From: Azospirillum lipoferum 4B | Lineage (GTDB): Bacteria; Pseudomonadota; Alphaproteobacteria; Azospirillales; Azospirillaceae | Length of the DNA stretch: 64,000 nucleotides | Reading direction: 5' to 3' | NCBI RefSeq assembly: GCF_000283655.1 | Contig: NC_016622.1 | Coordinates: forward strand, 62,001 to 126,000 | Part shown: positions 44,275 through 55,416 of the stretch, piece by piece | Layout: each line of letters opens with the position of its first letter | Numbering within the stretch: the stretch's first letter is position 1 | Program-made: the position numbers and the translations under genes | The notes under the pieces: model-generated | The model's database searches: none | What the model saw: only the letters and a program-made list of their open reading frames with translations | Told to the model about the DNA's origin: nothing

Positions 44275-44398
44275 GTCATCCTCCCGGAATTGAACCACAA
44301 CAGGGAAGGCGCCGCGCAGGCGCGGCACCGTCCTCAGCCGTGATGACACCCGAGCGGCCGGTTTGTTTCGCAGGTTGTACGGAATTGCCGGGTTGCAC

Positions 44399-44425
44399 AA
44401 AAAAGGCGGGCCGAGGCCCGCCTTT
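44399..44425 (-). terminator. Rho-independent terminator of lepA
   Basis: On the minus strand AAAGGCGGGC and GCCCGCCTTT (44402-44411 and 44416-44425) form the stem, followed by a run of six T (44399-44404). Confidence 0.88.
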
Positions 44426-44433
44426 CCGTTTCC

Positions 44434-46236
<1,803 letters not shown>

Positions 46237-46323
46237 CGGGGCCCGGACAAGCGAGAGTTTGCCGGGAACATAGGGCGGACGGGGGATGGGCGCAATGATG
46301 GTGTGGTGGGGCGCCGGGGCGTT

Positions 46324-46458
46324 TGGAACGGCGTGGAACGTTTTCCCGACGGGTGTTCAGTGTTCCATCCGGCGCGGTTCGCGCTGTCGGTAGGGCGGCG
46401 GATGGAACGTTTGAAACGGTTTGGAACGGTTTTCGCGGCTGTGTTCACTGTTCCATCC
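46324..46458. repeat. TGGAAC/GTTCCA dyad repeats, locus 2 (upstream of lepA)
   Basis: Unit 1 has TGGAAC at 46324 and 46334 with GTTCCATC from 46362. Unit 2 has TGGAAC at 46403 and 46422 with GTTCCATC from 46450. Both carry TGGAACGTTTTC or GGAACGGTTTTC in the middle. A TAGGGCGG precedes each cluster, as at locus 1. The rest of 46237-46614 (378 bp) shows no gene. Confidence 0.65.
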
Positions 46459-46614
46459 TGCGGCGTGCGGTGCTTTGGGTGAGTTGGGCAGCGGCTAAGA
46501 ATAGAACGGAAAATGAACGCTTTCCAGCTGTACTGAGGAAATGAGCCGCGCGATTGCGGGTGCCGCCCCGGCTGGTGCATCATCGCGCAATCCTCGTTCC
46601 AAGGCGCGCCTCCC

Positions 46615-48021
46615 ATGACCGACTCCCGCTCCCTATCGCCGGTATTTCCGCAGCCCCATCTCGTTGGGCCGGCCAGGACGTTGCAGGAGGCGGCGCAGAC
46701 CACCGTGCTTCAGCCGCTGGCGGCGGGCGACGACCGCTATGTCGATCTCAGCCCCGGCCAGGAATCGCACCATCTGCTGTTGATGCGGCAATGCCTGGAG
46801 GACATCGCGGAGCGGCCCGGCGACCCGATGCGGGAGAACGACTACACCAAGATCGTGTTTTCCGGTCATCGCGGCAGTGGCAAGACCACCCATCTGCGCC
46901 TGATCGAACAGGAATTCGCCGACCGCTTCTATTGCGTCCATCTGTCGCTGGACGATGAGAATTTGCTGGAGGATTTCGACTACACCGTCTTCCTGCTGTG
47001 GCTGTCGGAACAGTTGGTGCATTGCCTGAAGCGCGACGGCATCGGCATCGATGAGCGGTTGGTGAAGGAGGTGGCGCTGTGGTTCGCCGAACGCACGGCG
47101 ACCGACGTGAATGAGGCCGCCATGAGCGGCTCCGTCGGGCTGGAGGGGGAGGCGTCGGCGGGCGGCGGCCTGCTGGGCTTCGGCCTGAAGCTGCTCGGCC
47201 GCATCAAGTCGGAGGCGCGCGGCAGCGTCACCCGGCGGGAGGAAATCCGCACCAAACTGCAAAGCCACGCGTCCGACCTGATGGACAAGGTCAATCTGCT
47301 GCTGTCGGAGGCACGGGAGCAGCTCAACAAGAACGGCCGACCGCCGCGCCTGCTGGTGGTGCAGGACAATCTGGACAAGCTGAAGAGCGACATCGCCAGC
47401 CGCTTCTATGCTGACACCAGCGGACTGCTGCGTCAGGTTCAGGCCCACATCATCTTCACTGCACCGGTCGCGGAGACGCTGACGCCCTTCAAGATCGAGA
47501 ACGTCTTCGTCGAATCCTTCCAGATGCCGATGATCCACGCCTGCACCCAGGAAGGCCGGCCCTTCGATCCCGGCATCTCGGTTCTGCGGGAGTTGGTGGA
47601 ACGCCGCATCGCAGTGGTTTTGTTCGAGGATGAGGACCTGATCCGCCGCATCTGCATCGCGTCCGGCGGGAATGTGCGCGATCTGGTCCGTCTCGCCAGC
47701 CAAGCGGCCCGTATGGCCCGCGCGTTGCGCCTGCCCCGGATCGATGACCAATGCGTGGAGGAAGCGATCAAGGGGATGCGGCAGGAGTACGAGAAGACCC
47801 TGGCCCCGCGCGCCCGCATCTATTACCCGTTCCTGGCTGGCATCCACCGCACCAAGCTGTATGGCGCGGGGCCGGGCGACTCCGAGGAGCTTCTGCGCGA
47901 CCTGCTCGATAATTCCGCCATCCTCGTCTACAAGAACGGCGATATCTGGTACGACGTGCATCCGACGATCCGCGAATCCAAGGCCTTCCGCAAGGCGTTG
48001 GAGGAGTTGGACGCCCAATGA
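46615..48021 (+). CDS. AAA/STAND-like P-loop ATPase
   Basis: The 468-aa protein has Walker A GHRGSGKTTH (K90) and Walker B LLVVQDNLDKL (D251), then a winged-helix-like C-terminal region (DLVRLASQAARMARALRLPR). The insert between residues 160 and 210 has a Gly-rich GEASAGGGLLGFG segment that could contact a membrane or partner. There are no nuclease or protease motifs. The stop overlaps the start of the TPR gene by ATGA (48018-48021), so the two proteins are coupled. I do not recognise a named system. NTPase plus repeat-protein pairs are used in antiphage and signalling STAND systems, so a sensing role is an inference. Confidence 0.7.
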   Translation: MTDSRSLSPVFPQPHLVGPARTLQEAAQTTVLQPLAAGDDRYVDLSPGQESHHLLLMRQCLEDIAERPGDPMRENDYTKIVFSGHRGSGKTTHLRLIEQEFADRFYCVHLSLDDENLLEDFDYTVFLLWLSEQLVHCLKRDGIGIDERLVKEVALWFAERTATDVNEAAMSGSVGLEGEASAGGGLLGFGLKLLGRIKSEARGSVTRREEIRTKLQSHASDLMDKVNLLLSEAREQLNKNGRPPRLLVVQDNLDKLKSDIASRFYADTSGLLRQVQAHIIFTAPVAETLTPFKIENVFVESFQMPMIHACTQEGRPFDPGISVLRELVERRIAVVLFEDEDLIRRICIASGGNVRDLVRLASQAARMARALRLPRIDDQCVEEAIKGMRQEYEKTLAPRARIYYPFLAGIHRTKLYGAGPGDSEELLRDLLDNSAILVYKNGDIWYDVHPTIRESKAFRKALEELDAQ

Positions 48022-50069
48022 CCGACCCGTCCGGCACGGCTGGTGAGTCTGACGACAGCGGCGATGAGAAAAATGTCGCGCTGAACCGGGCGCTGTTGCG
48101 GGAGTTTCTGAAAGAACAGGTCGGCTTCCAGTTCGCCATCGCCGTGATCGACGACGACCGCGCCCGCGAGGACACCGTTGCCGAACTGGGGCGGGAACTG
48201 ACGGAAGAGGGAATCGACTGGGTCGTCATCGATCTGCGCAGCCTGCCGGAGGATGTGGTTCTGCTGTCGGAGATCCGGCACAGGCTGGAACCGCTGGCCG
48301 GACGGCCGGCGGCGGTCGGCGTGCTGGGGCTGGAATGGCATCTGGACATCGCCAGCGGCGGCATCCGCGATACCAGCACCACGTTGCTCGCCAACGCCAA
48401 TTTCCAGCGCGATGCCTTTCCGGAACTGTGCCCCGTGCCCCTGGTGCTGTGGGCAACCAGCCTGTCACTGCCGGCACTGCCCAAGCTGATACCCGATCTG
48501 TGGCACTGGCGGGTGGGGACCTTCGATCTGTGCGTCGATCCGCCGGATACGCCTTGGGTGGACCGCTTAGAGCGGATGGTGCCGCGGCCAGATGAACAAT
48601 GGCAGGCGCAGCCGAAGGAGGAATTGCGGCGGCGGACTGAATTGCTGCGACAGGTGCTGGAAGAAATTGGACCGGATGGCAGTCTGCGGCGGGCGCGGCT
48701 GCTGATTGAGTTTGCGGAAGTCACGGAACGAGCCGGGGAGAACGATCAGGCGCTGGTGGCGGCACAGGAGGCATTGGAGATCGCCACGAAGACTGATGAA
48801 ACGAAGCTACGAGCCAGCGCTTTGGGTTACGTTGCGCGTCTGAAGGCGGGCCGTGGCTTTGTGGACGAGGCACTGGCCCTGCATGAGGAGAGGCTCGGGA
48901 TATATGAGCGGCTTGGGGATGTGCGGGAACGCGCGGTTACGCTTGGAGACATCGCGCGTCTGAAGGCGGGCCGTGGCTTTGTGGACGAGGCGCTGGCCCT
49001 GCATGAGGAAGAGTTGGCGATCTACGAGGAACTTGGGGACGTGCGGTCACGTGCGGTTACGCTTGGAGACATCGCGCGTCTGAAGGCGGGCCGTGGCTTT
49101 GTGGACGAGGCGCTGGCTCTGCATGAGGAGATTCTCGGGATATATGAGCGGCTTGGGGATGCGCGTGAACGCGCGGTTACGCTTGGTGACATCGCGCGTC
49201 TGAAGGCCGACCGCGGCTTTGTGGACGAGGCGCTGGCTCTGCATGAGGAGATTCTCGGGATCTTCAGCGATCTTGGGGAGGTGCGGTCACGCGCGGTTAC
49301 GCTTGGTGACATCGCGCGTCTGAAGGCCGACCGCGGCTTTGTGGACGAGGCGCTGGCCCTGTATGAGGAGATGCTAGGGATCTTTAGCGATCTTGGGGAG
49401 GTGCGGTCGCGCGCGGTTACGCTTGGTGACATCGCGCGTCTGAAGGCCGGCCGGGGCTTTGTGGACGAGGCGCTGGCCCTGCATGAGGAGATGCTAGGGA
49501 TCTTCAGCGATCTTGGGGAGGTGCGGTCGCGCGCGGTTACGCTTGGTGACATCGCGCGACTGAAGGCCGACCGCGGCCTTGTGGACGAGGCGCTGGCCCT
49601 GCATGAGGAAGAGTTGGCGATCTACGAGGAACTTCGTGAAGTGCGGTCGCGCGCGGTTACGCTTGGTGATATCGCACGTCTGAAGGCCGGCCGGGGCTTT
49701 GTGGACGAGGCGCTGGCCCTGCATGAGGAGAGGCTTGGGATTTATGAGCGGCTTGGCAATCTGGTGGGGCAGGCGAACTGCCGGTGGTCCAGGGCGATGC
49801 TGCTTCTGCTCAAGCCGGACGTTGGGGAGGAGGAGGTGAAGACGGCCCTTGACGATCTGACATTCGCATACCGGACCCTGGGGGAACTTGGCCGGGTGGA
49901 CGGCATCGCCGTCGTCGGGTTCGATCTGGCGCAGTTCCTGGCGGCGGAAGGGCACTCCGACGCGGCGCGTGAGCTTGCCGGGCGGTCCTTGAAGTTTTTC
50001 ACGCAACTCGGCTGGACCCGGCAAGCCGACGACGTTCGTGAGTTCCTCAAGTCTCTGCTGCCCTCCTGA
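48018..50069 (+). CDS. TPR protein with a degenerate N-terminal NTPase-like domain
   Basis: The 683-aa partner has an N-terminal alpha/beta domain (FAIAVIDDDRAREDTVAELG, LPLWHWRV-type end near residue 165) with no Walker A. A helical linker follows, then TPR helices from about residue 235. Residues 275-594 are eight almost identical 40-residue TPR units (core RGFVDEALALHEE, then AVTLGDIARLKA), closing with a diverged TPR (EGHSDAARELAGRSLKFFTQ). Spacing variants YERLG, YEELG and FSDLG are mixed between units. TPR arrays bind proteins or peptides. The near identity shows recent expansion, so the number of units may vary between strains. Confidence 0.7.
   Translation: MTDPSGTAGESDDSGDEKNVALNRALLREFLKEQVGFQFAIAVIDDDRAREDTVAELGRELTEEGIDWVVIDLRSLPEDVVLLSEIRHRLEPLAGRPAAVGVLGLEWHLDIASGGIRDTSTTLLANANFQRDAFPELCPVPLVLWATSLSLPALPKLIPDLWHWRVGTFDLCVDPPDTPWVDRLERMVPRPDEQWQAQPKEELRRRTELLRQVLEEIGPDGSLRRARLLIEFAEVTERAGENDQALVAAQEALEIATKTDETKLRASALGYVARLKAGRGFVDEALALHEERLGIYERLGDVRERAVTLGDIARLKAGRGFVDEALALHEEELAIYEELGDVRSRAVTLGDIARLKAGRGFVDEALALHEEILGIYERLGDARERAVTLGDIARLKADRGFVDEALALHEEILGIFSDLGEVRSRAVTLGDIARLKADRGFVDEALALYEEMLGIFSDLGEVRSRAVTLGDIARLKAGRGFVDEALALHEEMLGIFSDLGEVRSRAVTLGDIARLKADRGLVDEALALHEEELAIYEELREVRSRAVTLGDIARLKAGRGFVDEALALHEERLGIYERLGNLVGQANCRWSRAMLLLLKPDVGEEEVKTALDDLTFAYRTLGELGRVDGIAVVGFDLAQFLAAEGHSDAARELAGRSLKFFTQLGWTRQADDVREFLKSLLPS
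48841..49800 (+). repeat. Eight tandem 120-bp coding repeats
   Basis: Units start at 48841, 48961, 49081, 49201, 49321, 49441, 49561 and 49681, exactly 120 bp apart. Each opens TGAAGGCSGRCCG-GGCTTTG. Most units differ from each other only at a few positions; the eighth diverges after about 49755. Confidence 0.92.
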
Positions 50070-50149
50070 GAGGCGGTCAGGAGAGGGGCATTCCTCTTGG
50101 GCAATCGGGTGGAAGGGGCGGAGCGTTCCCGGAAGTCCATACCGTGGAT

Positions 50150-50224
50150 CCCCCTCACCCCAACCCTCTCCCCGGGGGGGAGAGGGGGATAACTACGGGC
50201 TGAGAGGTGCGGGGGAAGGGGGGA
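50150..50224. repeat. C/G-rich palindromic intergenic element, copy C
   Basis: It begins CCCCCTCACCCCAACCCTCT, followed by CCCC and GGGGGGGAGAGGGGG, which folds back. It lies between the TPR gene and the 3' end of glgA and is related to 18298, 19286 and 57007. It may act as a terminator for both genes. Confidence 0.6.
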
Positions 50225-50234
50225 AGCCGCCCCC

Positions 50235-51701
50235 TCACCGCCCCACCCCCCGATACAGCTCCATGTACTCCTCCGCCGGGCCATGCCAGCCGAAGTCGCG
50301 CGTCATGGCGCGGCGCTGCATCGTCTGCCAGCGGTCGGGCTTGCGGTAGACGGTCATCGCGCGGCGGAGCGCCCACACCAGTTCCTGGCCGGTCGCGTTG
50401 ACGAACTGGAAGCCGGTGGCGCTGCCGTCGGCGCTGGCGGCGGGGTTGGCGTCGATCACCGTGTCGGCGAGGCCGCCGGTGCGGCGGACCAGGGGCAGGG
50501 TGCCGTATTTCAACGCGTAGAGCTGGGTCAGGCCGCAGGGCTCGGAGCGCGAGGGCACCAGGAACAGGTCGGACCCGGCCTGGATGCGGTGGGACAGCGG
50601 CTCGTCATAGCCGATGCGGACGCCGATGGACTGCGGATGCCACTGGGCGAGCTGGCGGAAACCGGCCTCGCTGGAGGCGTCGCCGCTGCCCAGCACCACC
50701 AGCTGGCCGCCCCAGGACACCCATTGGCCCGCCGCCTCCAGCACGAGGTCCAGGCCCTTGTGCCAGGTCAGGCGGCTGACCACGGCGGCGAGCGGCGCGT
50801 CGGGGCGGCGGTCCAGGCCGAAGGCGGATTGCAGGTCGGCCTTGCAGGCGTCCTTTCCGCCCAGATCCTCGGGGCTGTAGCGGGCGGGCAGATGCGGGTC
50901 GGTCGCCGGATCCCACACCGCGTAATCGACGCCGTTCAGGATACCGGTCAGCACATCGGACCGGCTGGCGAGCAGGCCCTGCAAGCCGGTGCCGTGCTCC
51001 GCCGTCTGGATCTCGTTGGCGTAGGTCGGGCTGACCGTGGTCAGGCGGTCGGCGTAGAAGCAACCCGCCTTCAGGAAGCTGATGTTGCCGTAATACTCGA
51101 CGCCGTCGATGCGGAAGCTGGCGGAGGGCAGGCCGATGTCGCCCATCATCCAGGGGCCGAACAGGCCCTGATAGGCGATGTTGTGGATGGTCAGCACGGT
51201 GCCCGGCCGGAAGGGGCCGGCGAAACGGTCGGGGCGCAGCGCCAGATAGGCCGGGATCAGGCCGGCCTGCCAGTCATGGCCGTGCAGGATGTCGGGCCGC
51301 CACCAGGGATCGTAGGACTTATGGGCGGCGAAGCCGGCGGCGACCCAGGCGAGTGCGGCGAAGCGCAGGGCGTTGTCGCCCCAGTCCTTGCCGTCCGGCC
51401 CGAGATAGGGGTTGCCGGGGCGGTCGTACAGCGATGGCGCGTCCAGCGCATAGGCGAGAACGCCGTCGGCGGTGCGGCCGATGCACAGCCGGGCGCGGTC
51501 GCAGCCGGGCAGGTCGGTGATCAGGTCGCCGACCTCGTGCAGGTTCTGCAGGCTGTTCAGAACGGCGGGATAGCCCGGCAGCAGCAGGCGGACATCGGCC
51601 CCGGCGGCGTTCAGGGCCGGCGGCAGGGCGGCGGACACGTCCGCCAGCCCCCCCGTCTTGACCATCGGGTAGCATTCGGACGTGACGTAGAGGACGCGCA
51701 T
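50235..51701 (-). CDS. glgA: Glycogen synthase
   Basis: The 488-aa GT5 enzyme adds ADP-glucose to alpha-1,4-glucan. It shows the ADP-glucose motif KTGGLADV near the N-terminus, HGHDWQAGLIPAYL, and EPCGLTQLYALKYGTLPLVR with TGGLADTV at the C-terminus. ATG at 51701 is the family start. It follows glgC in the same direction, with a palindromic element in the 184-bp gap. Confidence 0.95.
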   Translation of the reverse strand: MRVLYVTSECYPMVKTGGLADVSAALPPALNAAGADVRLLLPGYPAVLNSLQNLHEVGDLITDLPGCDRARLCIGRTADGVLAYALDAPSLYDRPGNPYLGPDGKDWGDNALRFAALAWVAAGFAAHKSYDPWWRPDILHGHDWQAGLIPAYLALRPDRFAGPFRPGTVLTIHNIAYQGLFGPWMMGDIGLPSASFRIDGVEYYGNISFLKAGCFYADRLTTVSPTYANEIQTAEHGTGLQGLLASRSDVLTGILNGVDYAVWDPATDPHLPARYSPEDLGGKDACKADLQSAFGLDRRPDAPLAAVVSRLTWHKGLDLVLEAAGQWVSWGGQLVVLGSGDASSEAGFRQLAQWHPQSIGVRIGYDEPLSHRIQAGSDLFLVPSRSEPCGLTQLYALKYGTLPLVRRTGGLADTVIDANPAASADGSATGFQFVNATGQELVWALRRAMTVYRKPDRWQTMQRRAMTRDFGWHGPAEEYMELYRGVGR

Positions 51702-51753
51702 CGGGAAGGCACTCGGATGAAAGGCGGGAGGGGGGGCGGCCTGTCGCTCACCC

Positions 51754-51845
51754 GGCCGTCATCCCCGCGAAGGCGGGGATCCAGGCTGTTCCGAAGGGGC
51801 TGCTTCGGAGGGCTGGAGTCCCGCCTGCGCGGGAATGACGGCCGT
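51754..51845. repeat. Cruciform-type repeat between glgC and glgA
   Basis: The outer arms are CGGCCGTCAT (51754-51763) and ATGACGGCCG (51836-51845). Inside lie a CCCCGC-GAAG-GCGGGG hairpin, a CCGAAG/CTTCGG hairpin, and a second CCCGC-GCGGG hairpin. It belongs to the common 'cgtcattcccgcg' type of dispersed proteobacterial palindromes. Confidence 0.75.
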
Positions 51846-51885
51846 GGGGGGGATGGTCGGCTTCGGTGGAGGGGGGAGGAGGTTG

Positions 51886-53157
51886 CTACTCCTTCGGCAG
51901 CTTCTCGATCATCTCGCGGGTGATCAGGACGACGCCGCCTTCCGAGCGGTGGAAGCGCTTGGCGTCGAGTTCCGCGTCCTCGCCGACGACGAGGCCGTTG
52001 GGGATGCTGACGCCGCGGTCGATCACCACCTTCTTCAGGCGGCAATGGCGGCCGATGTCGCATTCCGGCAGGACCACCGCCTCGTACAGCTCGCTGTAGG
52101 AGTTGACGCGGACCGAGCTGAACAGCAGCGAGCGCCGCACGGTGGAACCGGAGATGATGCAGCCGCCCGACACCAGGCTGTCCACCGCCATGCCGCGCCG
52201 GTTCTCGTCGTCGAAGACGAATTTGGCAGGGGGAAGCTGTTCCTGGTAGGTGAAGATCGGCCAGTCGCGGTTGTACATGTTCAACTGCGGCGTGACGTGG
52301 CAGAGGTCCAGGTTGGCTTCCCAATAGGCGTCGATGGTGCCGACGTCGCGCCAGTAGGGGACGTCGTCCGGCGCGTCGATGATGGCGCTGTCGGCGTAAT
52401 CATGGGCGATGATGCGGGCGCCGGTCTTCACCAGATGCGGGATGATGTCCTTGCCGAAATCGCGGCTGGAACCGGGGGTGGCGACGTCGCGCTCCAGCTG
52501 GTCATAGAGGAACTGGGCATTGAAGACGTAGATGCCCATGCTGGCCAGCGCCATGTCCGGGCGGCCGGGCATCGGCGGCGGATCGGCCGGCTTTTCGACG
52601 AAGTCGATGATGCGGCGCTCGTCGTCGATGTGCATCACGCCGAAGCCGGTCGCCTGTTCGCGTGGAACCGCGATGCAGGGAACGGTGACGTCGGCCTTGC
52701 GGTCGATGTGGTCGAGCAGCAGCGCGCCGTAATCCATCTTGTAGATGTGGTCGCCGGCCAGGATCAGGACATATTCCGGCTCGTGGTCGCGCAGGATGTC
52801 CAGGTTCTGGAATACGGCGTCGGCGGTGCCCTGGTACCACTCCGTCTCGCTGACGCGCTGCTGGGCCGGCAGCAGGTCGCAGAACTCGTTCATCTCGCCG
52901 CGGAAGACGTTCCAGCCGCGCTGGAGGTGGCGCAGAAGGCTGTGCGACTTGTATTGCGTCAGCACGCCGATGCGGCGGAAGCCGGAATTGACGCAGTTGG
53001 ACAGCGCGAAGTCGATGATGCGGAACTTGCCGCCGAAATAGGTCGCCGGCTTCGCCCGCCGGTCGGTCAGCTGCTTCAGACGGCTTCCGCGTCCCCCGGC
53101 CAGCACCAGCGCCACCGCACGTCGCGGTGCAAGGCGCAGATCCCGTTTGTCGAGCAT
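51886..53157 (-). CDS. glgC: Glucose-1-phosphate adenylyltransferase
   Basis: The 423-aa enzyme makes ADP-glucose for glycogen. The nucleotide-binding site [20 protein letters not shown], the [19 protein letters not shown] stretch and the beta-helix C-terminal domain with [12 protein letters not shown] are typical. ATG at 53157 is preferred because homologs begin MLDKRDLR. It leads the glgC-glgA unit and is divergent from amtB. Confidence 0.96.
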   Translation of the reverse strand: MLDKRDLRLAPRRAVALVLAGGRGSRLKQLTDRRAKPATYFGGKFRIIDFALSNCVNSGFRRIGVLTQYKSHSLLRHLQRGWNVFRGEMNEFCDLLPAQQRVSETEWYQGTADAVFQNLDILRDHEPEYVLILAGDHIYKMDYGALLLDHIDRKADVTVPCIAVPREQATGFGVMHIDDERRIIDFVEKPADPPPMPGRPDMALASMGIYVFNAQFLYDQLERDVATPGSSRDFGKDIIPHLVKTGARIIAHDYADSAIIDAPDDVPYWRDVGTIDAYWEANLDLCHVTPQLNMYNRDWPIFTYQEQLPPAKFVFDDENRRGMAVDSLVSGGCIISGSTVRRSLLFSSVRVNSYSELYEAVVLPECDIGRHCRLKKVVIDRGVSIPNGLVVGEDAELDAKRFHRSEGGVVLITREMIEKLPKE

Positions 53158-53631
53158 GGCCGTTACCCCCTTTGCCTTTTTCTTGCGGCCGCCCGGCGGC
53201 GGCCTTCCCAATGGAGGCGTTGACGGTGCCACATCTCGCCGCCATGTCCAATAGGCCCGGCGGCGGGTTCGCCTCGGCTGACCCGCCGCATGGTCTGTCC
53301 CGCCCGCCTAGGCGGAAAGAGGGGCAGGCCGTTCGGATCGGATGGACGAGGCAGACGGGTTGCCCCATTCCCGCTTCTGCCGGCGGCAGTGACCGCCGCG
53401 CAGGCCGCTATCTGCACATTTTTTGATCAACTGCCGGAATGACAGCCAGATGGCTGCGCCAAAGCTGCGCATCGGGCCTTTCCATTCGGTCGAAAGCCCG
53501 AAAATTGCGGCGAAATGTCGGCTTCGACATCTGCCCATTTCCTGTGCAAACCCACCCCGCGACTCGTAGGGGGGTGCCCGTTCGGGGGTCCCACGCCGGG
53601 ACAACCCTGACGATTCCAAGCCGTTTTGGAC
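53158..53631. other. Intergenic region between glgC and amtB
   Basis: No gene is seen here. It should hold the glgC promoter on the minus strand and activator sites for amtB on the plus strand. I could not identify clear NtrC dyads by eye. Confidence 0.4.
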
Positions 53632-53646
53632 TGGCACGCTTCTTGT
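53632..53646 (+). promoter_or_regulatory. Sigma-54 type promoter of amtB
   Basis: TGGCACGCTTCTTGT matches the -24/-12 pattern TGGCACG-N4-TTGC with the correct 10-nt spacing between GG and G(C/T). It lies 160 bp before the amtB start, where nitrogen-controlled ammonium transporter promoters commonly occur. The -12 element is GT, not GC. Confidence 0.6.
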
Positions 53647-53806
53647 AAAGCTGGGGGCGTCCTCGGTCCCGTCCGCCGCCCCGTCTTTGCCGGGGACGGG
53701 GCGACCGGGACGGGGTCGCCCCAGTGCGGCGTTTGCGCGCGGAATGCCTCCGGTGCCGCGCCGGCCATGCAGGGGTGGGAGCGATTTTGGAGAAAGAGGA
53801 GCCTCG

Positions 53807-55213
53807 ATGAACCGTCTGTTCCTTCTGGCCGCACCGATGATGGCGGTTGCTCTGGGCGCGGTCGGCATGCCGGCCGCAGCCCTTGCCCAGGACGCGGCGG
53901 CTGCCGCTGCTGCCGCGCCGGCGGCTCCGGCGCTGAATGGCGGCGACACCGCCTGGATGCTGGTCTCCACGGCGCTGGTGCTGATGATGACCATTCCGGG
54001 CCTGGCGCTGTTCTACGGCGGCATGGTCCGCAAGATGAACGTGCTGGCGACGGTGATGCAGAGCTTCGCCATCACCTGCCTGGTCAGCGTCCTGTGGTAC
54101 GTCGTCGGCTACAGCCTGGCCTTCACCGGCACCGGCGCCTACATCGGCGGGCTGGACCGGCTGTTCCTGAACGGTCTCGACTTCTCGAAGGCGTTCGTGC
54201 TGGGCGAGGCGACCGGCGCCGGCGTGCCGACGACGATCCCCGAGCCGGTCTTCATGATGTTCCAGATGACCTTCGCGATCATCACCCCGGCGCTGATCAC
54301 CGGCGCCTTCGCGGACCGCATGAAGTTCTCCTCGCTGCTGGTCTTCACCACCCTGTGGTCGATCGTGGTCTATGCGCCGATCGCCCACTGGGTCTGGTAT
54401 CCGTCGGGCTTCCTGTTCGGCATGGGCGTGCTGGACTTCGCCGGCGGCACGGTCGTGCACATCAACGCGGGCGTCGCCGGTCTGGTCGCCGCGCTGGTGA
54501 TCGGCAAGCGCAAGGGCTACCCGAAGGAAGCCTTCATGCCGCACAACCTGGTGCTGTCGCTGATCGGCGCCTCGCTGCTGTGGGTGGGCTGGTTCGGCTT
54601 CAACGCCGGTTCCGCCCTGACCGCCGGTCCGCGTGCCGGCATGGCCATGGCCGCCACGCACATCGCCACCGCCGGCGCCGCCATGGGCTGGCTGTTCGCG
54701 GAGTGGATCGTCAAGGGCAAGCCGTCGATCCTCGGCATCATCTCCGGCGCGGTCGCCGGCCTGGTCGCCGTCACCCCGGCCGCCGGCTTCGTCGACCCGA
54801 CGGGCGCCATCATCATCGGCATCGTCGCCGGCGTGATCTGCTTCTGGTCGGCCACCAGCCTGAAGCACATGCTGGGCTATGACGACAGCCTGGACGCCTT
54901 CGGCGTGCACGGCGTCGGCGGCCTGATCGGCGCCATCCTGACCGGTGTCTTCGCCAAGATGTCGGTGTCCAACGCGGAAGGCGCCTTCGCCGCCGTCCTG
55001 CAGGCCGACCCGTCTGCCACCCTGGGCCTGCTGGAAGGCAACGCCGGCGCGGTGTGGATCCAGATCCAGGGCGTCCTCTACACCATGGTCTGGTGTGCCG
55101 TCGCCACCTTCGTCCTGCTGAAGGTCATCGACGTGGTGATGGGCCTGCGCGTGGACGAGGATGTGGAGCGCGACGGTCTCGACCTCGCCCTGCACGGCGA
55201 GAGCATCCACTAA
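53807..55213 (+). CDS. amtB: Ammonium transporter AmtB
   Basis: The 468-aa Amt/Rh-family channel conducts ammonium at the inner membrane. An N-terminal signal peptide (VGMPAAALAQ) precedes the mature part, as known for AmtB. The signature regions ALFYGGMVRKMNVLATVMQS, GFNAGSALTAGPRAGMAM and DAFGVHGVGG (pore histidine) are present. No glnK/glnB is adjacent on either side, so it is an orphan amtB with its PII partner elsewhere. ATG at 53807 has AGAGGAGCCTCG upstream. Confidence 0.95.
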   Translation: MNRLFLLAAPMMAVALGAVGMPAAALAQDAAAAAAAAPAAPALNGGDTAWMLVSTALVLMMTIPGLALFYGGMVRKMNVLATVMQSFAITCLVSVLWYVVGYSLAFTGTGAYIGGLDRLFLNGLDFSKAFVLGEATGAGVPTTIPEPVFMMFQMTFAIITPALITGAFADRMKFSSLLVFTTLWSIVVYAPIAHWVWYPSGFLFGMGVLDFAGGTVVHINAGVAGLVAALVIGKRKGYPKEAFMPHNLVLSLIGASLLWVGWFGFNAGSALTAGPRAGMAMAATHIATAGAAMGWLFAEWIVKGKPSILGIISGAVAGLVAVTPAAGFVDPTGAIIIGIVAGVICFWSATSLKHMLGYDDSLDAFGVHGVGGLIGAILTGVFAKMSVSNAEGAFAAVLQADPSATLGLLEGNAGAVWIQIQGVLYTMVWCAVATFVLLKVIDVVMGLRVDEDVERDGLDLALHGESIH

Positions 55214-55246
55214 GAACACTCCCTTTCCCACGGGTCTCTTCGAAAG

Positions 55247-55274
55247 GGCCGCCGGGCTTCCCGGCGGCCTTTTT
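55247..55274 (+). terminator. Rho-independent terminator after amtB
   Basis: GGCCGCCGG (55247-55255) pairs with CCGGCGGCC (55261-55269) and is followed by TTTTT. Confidence 0.9.
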
Positions 55275-55416
55275 CGCGTGCGCCTTTCGGGGGTGTCGCC
55301 CGGCGATTGTTGCGCCGGTGGAAACGCTGTGGCGCGGGCGGGCCGGCTTCACGGCGGGGCCGCGGCGGACTACCTCTGGTCCATCGTCAGCGCTCTTCTT
55401 TTCGGGAGTCCCCGCC

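Noticed and set aside
46323-46544. 73-codon frame in the lepA upstream region
   Set aside because: It is made of the TGGAAC dyad repeats and nearby non-coding sequence.
48841-49800. CRISPR array suggested by regular 120-bp spacing
   Set aside because: The repeats are contiguous, stay in one reading frame and encode TPR helices. There are no unique spacers and no cas genes.
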